Source of the DNA: Elymus sibiricus
Lineage: Eukaryota > Streptophyta > Magnoliopsida > Poales > Poaceae
Assembly (NCBI GenBank): GCA_039707655.1
Contig: CM077673.1
Location: forward strand, 6,334,001 to 6,398,000
DNA: 64,000 nucleotides
Reading direction: 5' to 3'
Positions 60,280 to 64,000 of the stretch are shown one piece after another (the first letter of the stretch is position 1; each line of letters starts with the position of its first letter). The notes under the pieces were generated by a model. The model was not told the DNA's origin and ran no database searches. It saw nothing but the letters and a program-made list of their open reading frames with translations. A program made the translations under genes and the position numbers.

Positions 60280-62414
60280 GAATAATAGCATAGAAAACAG
60301 GTAAGAATGGACCAAATCTGCGAGTTTTGGCGAGGTCCCCGTAAACGGACCCCATGGTTCCCCGAACGTTTCGATCGTCCCGAGACCCAAAATCAGTGAG
60401 TAATAGAATAGAAAACTGGCCGGAAAAGACAAAATCTGCTAGTTTTGGCGAGGTCCCGGTAACCGGTCCACGGGCTTCCCCGAATGTTCGAACGGCCACG
60501 ACAACCAAAAAAACAGTGAATAATAGCATAGAAATCTGGTCAGAATGGACAAAATCTGCGAGTTTTGGCGAGGTCCCCGTAAGCGGACCCCGGGGTTCCC
60601 CGAACATTTGGATCGCCCCGGGACCCATAATCAGAGAGTAATAGCATAGAAAACAGGTAAGAATTGACCAAATCTGCGAGTTTTGGCGATGTCCCCGTAA
60701 CCGGTCCACGGGCTTCCCCGAACGTTCGGACGACCACGACAACCAAAAAACAGTGAATAATAGAACAGGAAACTAGTAAGAATGGACGAAATCTGCTAGT
60801 TTTGGTGAGGTCCCCGTAACCGGACCCTGGGCTTCCCCGAACGTTCGGACGACCACGACAACCAAAAAACAGTGAATAATAGCATAGAAAACTGGTAAGA
60901 ATGCACCAAATTTGCGAGTTTTGGCAAGGTCCCCGTAACCGGACCCCGAGCATCCCCAAATTTTGGGACGACCACAACAACCAAAAACAGTGAATAATAG
61001 CATAGAAAACTGGTCAGACTGGACCAAATCTGCGAGTTCTGGCGAGGTCCCCGTAAGCGGACCCCATGGTTCCCCGAACGTCTCGATCGTCCCAAGACCC
61101 AAAATCAGTGAGTAATAGCATAGAAAACTGGCCGGAACAGACAAAATCTGCTAGTTTTGGCGAGGTCCCGGTAACCGGTCCACGGGCTTCCCCGAATTTC
61201 GGACGGCCATGACAACCAAAAAAACAGTGAATAATAGCATAGAAATCTGGTCAGAATGGACAAAATCTGCGAGTTTTGGCGAGGTCCCCGTAAGCGAACC
61301 CCGGGGTTCCCCGAACATTTGGATCGCCCCGGGACCCATAACCAGTGAGTAATAGCATAGAAAACAGGTAAGAATGGACCAAATCTGCGAGTTTTGGCGA
61401 TGTCACCGTAACCGGTCCACAGGCTTCCCCGAACGTGCGGACGACCAAGACAACCAAAAAACAGTGAATAATAGCACAGAAAACTAGTAAGAATGGACCA
61501 AATCTGCGAGTTTTGGCGAGGTCCCCGTAACCGGACCCCGGGCTTCCCCGAACGTTCGGACGACCACGACAACCAAAAAACAGTGAATAATAGCATAGAA
61601 AACTGGTAAGAATGGACCAAATCTGCGAGTTTTGGCAAGGTCCCCGTAACCGGTCCCCGGGCATCCCCAAATGTTGGGACGACCACAACAACCAAAAACA
61701 GTGAATAATAGCATAGAAAACAGGTAAGAATGGACCAAATCTGCGAGTTTTGGCGAGGTCCCCGTAAACGGACCCCATGGTTCCCCGAACGTTTCGATCG
61801 TCCCGAGACCCAAAATCAGTGAGTAATAGCATAGAAAACTGGCCGGAAAAGACAAAATCTGCTAGTTTTGGCGAGGTCCCGGTAACCGGTTCACGGGCTT
61901 CCCCGAATGTTCGAACGGCCACGACAACCAAAAAAACAGTGAATAATAGCATAGAAATCTGGTCAGAATGGACAAAATCTGCGAGTTTTGGCGAGGTCCC
62001 CGTAAGCGGACCCCGGGGTTCCCCGAACATTTGGATCGCCCCGGGACCCATAATCAGAGAGTAATAGCATAGAAAACAGGTAAGAATGGACCAAATCTGC
62101 GAGTTTTGGCGATGTCCCCGTAACCGGTCCACGGGCTTCCCCGAACGTTCGGACGACCACGACAACCAAAAAACAGTGAATAATAGAACAGGAAACTAGT
62201 AAGAATGGACGAAATCTGCGAGTTTTGGTGAGGTCCCCGTAACCGGACCCTGGGCTTCCCCGAACGTTCGGACGACCACGACAACCAAAAAACAGTGAAT
62301 AATAGCATAGAAAACTGGTAAGAATGCACCAAATTTGCGAGTTTTGGCAAGGTCCCCGTAACCGGACCCCGAGCATCCCCAAATGTTGGGACGACCACAA
62401 CAACCAAAAACAGT
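60280..62414. repeat. Three plain HOR units (712, 711, 712 bp)
   Basis: 60280-60991, 60992-61702 and 61703-62414, all complete A-F. No hybrid monomers. The first and third share GTTCGAACGGCC in B. This marks the end of the 946-bp family. Confidence 0.92.
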
Positions 62415-64000
62415 GAATAATAGCATAGAAAACTGGTCAGACTGGACCAAATCTGCGGGTTCTGGCGAGGTCCCCGTAAGCGGACCCCATGGTTCCCCGA
62501 ACGTCTCGATCGTCCCAAGACCCAAAATCAGTGACTAATAGCATAGAAAACTGGCCGGAACAGACAAAATCTGCTAGTTTTGGCGAGGTCCCGGTAACCG
62601 GTCCACGGGCTTCCCCGAATTTCGGACGGCCACGACAACCAAAAAAACAGTGAATAATATCATAGAAATCTGGTCAGAATGGACAAAATCTGCGAGTTTT
62701 GGCGAGGTCCCCGTAAGCGGACCCCGGGGTTCCCCGAACATTTGGATCGCCCCGGGACCCATAATCAGACAGTAATAGCATAGAAAACAGGTAAGAATTG
62801 ACCAAATCTGCGAGTTTTGGCGATGTCACCGTAACCGGTCCACGGGCTTCCCCGAACGTTCGGACGACCAAGACAACGAAAAAACAGTGAATAATAGCAC
62901 AGAAAACTAGTAAGAATGGACCAAATCTGCGAGTTTTGGCGAGGTCCCCGTAATCGGACCCCCGGCTTCCCCGAACGTTCGGACGACCACGACAATCAAA
63001 AAACAGTGAATAATAGCATAGAAAACGGGTAAGAATGGACCAAATCTGCGAGTTTTGGCAAGGTCCCCGTAACCGGTCCCCGGGCATCCCCAAATGTTGG
63101 GACGACCACAACAACCAAAAACAGTGAATACTAGCATAGAAAACAGGTAAGAATGGACCAAATCTGCGAGTTTTGGCGAGGTCCCCGTAAGCGGACCCCA
63201 TGGTTCCCCGAACGTTTCGATCGTCCCGAGACCCAAAATCAGTGGGTAATAGCATAAAAAACTGGCCGGAACAGACAAAATCTGCTAGTTTTGGCGAGGT
63301 CCCGGTAATTGGTCCACGGGCTTCCCCGATGTTCGGACGGCCACGACAACCAAAAAAGCAGTGAATAGTAGCATAGAAATCTGGTCAGAATGGACAAAAT
63401 CTGCGAGTTTTGGCGAGGTCCCCGTAAGCGGACCCCGGGGTTCCCCGAACATTTGGATCGCCCCGGGACCCATAATCAGAGAGTAATAGCATAGAAAACA
63501 GGTAAGAATTGACCAAATCTGCGAGTTTTGGCGATGTCACCGTAACCGGTCCACGGGCTCCCCCGAACGTTCGGACGACCAAGACAACCAAAAAACAGTG
63601 AATAATAGAACAGGAAACTAGTAAGAATGGACCAAATCTGCGAGTTTTGGCGAGGTCCCCGTAACCGGACCCCGGGCTTCCCCGAACGTTCGGACGACCA
63701 CGACAACCAAAAAACAGTCAATAATAGCATAGAAAACTGGTAAGAATGGACCAAATCTGCGAGTTTTCGCAAGGTCCCCGTAACCGGTCCCCGGGCATCC
63801 CCAAATGTTGGGACGACCACAACAACCAAAAACAGTGAATAATAGCATAGAAAACAGGTAAGAATGGACCAAATCTGCGAGTTTTGGCGAGGTCCCCGTA
63901 AGTGGACCCCATGGTTCCCCGAACGTTTCGATCGTCCCGAGACCCAAAATCAGTGAGTAATAGCATAGAAAACTGGCCGGAAAAGACAAAATCTGCTAGT
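62415..64000. repeat. Two complete HOR units and a partial third, with many private substitutions
   Basis: Units 62415-63125 and 63126-63836 (711 bp each), then A 63837-63954 and the start of B to the window end. Private changes are frequent: GCGGGTTCTGG, GTGACTAATAG, GAATAATATCATAG, ATAATCAGACAG, GACAACGAAAAA, GACCCCCGGC, AAACGGGTAAG, GTGGGTAATAG, AAAGCAGTGAATAGTAG, GGGCTCCCCC, CAGTCAATAATAG, GTTTTCGCAAGG. The second unit keeps part of the haplotype of 2144-2855. Confidence 0.92.

Larger units (their letters stand above)
1..64000. repeat. Tandem satellite array, 118-120 bp monomer, 6-monomer (712 bp) higher-order repeat
   Basis: Every part of the window aligns to one monomer of about 118 bp, always in the same orientation, with no interruption by other sequence. 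Each monomer opens with GAATAATAG or GAGTAATAG, has a central GCGAGTTTTGGCGAGGTCCC-like block, and ends in a short A-tract followed by CAGT, or in AATCAGT/AATCAGA. Six classes in fixed order A-B-C-D-E-F make a 712-bp unit. I delimited 88 units (complete, shortened or extended) between positions 22 and 63836, with partial units at both ends. Tandem monomers inside a multimeric repeat, with near-identical multimers, are the hallmark of higher-order satellite arrays at centromeres and heterochromatin. The centromeric role is inference only. No gene, RNA gene or mobile element was seen. Confidence 0.97.

Noticed and set aside
1..64000. CRISPR-like array
   Set aside because: CRISPR repeats are 20-50 bp and separated by unique spacers. 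Here the whole 118-bp unit is repeated with no unique spacer and no cas-type genes.
1..64000. Tandem coding repeats of a large structural protein
   Set aside because: Unit lengths are mostly not multiples of three (118, 119), the HOR is 712 bp, and TAA-TAG stops recur at the monomer joint. No single frame stays open.
1..64000. rDNA, 5S or tRNA gene cluster
   Set aside because: The 118-bp period is close to 5S length, but I see no box A/C-like internal promoter, no recognisable 5S sequence and no poly-T terminator per unit. Six classes with different ends also argue against an RNA gene.
1..64000. Inserted transposable elements or inverted segments
   Set aside because: Every monomer boundary from 22 to 63955 is accounted for in one orientation. 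No stretch of foreign sequence longer than a few bases was found.
1..64000. Telomeric repeats
   Set aside because: No tandem TTAGGG, TTTAGGG, TTAGG or similar runs were seen, so a subtelomeric position has no support within the window.

Overview
This window is one uninterrupted tandem satellite array from end to end. I see no protein-coding gene, RNA gene, transposon or single-copy DNA. The basic unit is a 118-120 bp monomer, always head-to-tail in one orientation, with roughly 540 copies. Six monomer classes (called A to F here) recur in fixed order and form a higher-order repeat (HOR) of 712 bp (A118-B120-C118-D119-E119-F118). This organisation is typical of eukaryotic centromeric or other heterochromatic satellites. 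I do not recognise the sequence and cannot name the organism. The array is about half GC and CpG-rich, with no telomeric, rDNA or transposon sequence to help placement.

Layout: 1-4633 mixes complete 712-bp HORs with three shortened three-monomer units built around hybrid monomers. From 4634 to 13156 the array is a tandem of three 24-monomer super-repeats (2846, 2845 and 2832 bp). From 11747 to about 29201 a larger module of 3542 bp recurs in four versions; the second carries extra copies of a 2004-bp (17-monomer) segment. From 28506 to 31432 there is a 1523-bp (13-monomer) duplication. From 31433 to 53911 the dominant unit is a 1657/1658-bp (14-monomer) super-repeat made of a 712-bp HOR plus a 946-bp HOR variant that contains a D/A hybrid. 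Shortened and duplicated derivatives (1301, 2602, 3315 bp) sit inside it. From 53912 to 60279 a 3657-bp unit is duplicated. From 60280 to 64000 the array returns to plain 711/712-bp HORs, and private substitutions increase sharply after about 62.4 kb.

Nothing here works as genes together. What the window records is a history of nested unequal exchange and segmental amplification. Diagnostic mutations (a 13-bp deletion in F, a 4-bp deletion in B, hybrid monomers, private substitutions) allow copies to be ordered into lineages. Open reading frames on both strands are by-products of a repeat that is poor in stop codons between fixed positions. Coordinates were read by eye from the sequence; unit boundaries are set arbitrarily at the recurring GAATAATAG/GAGTAATAG motif.
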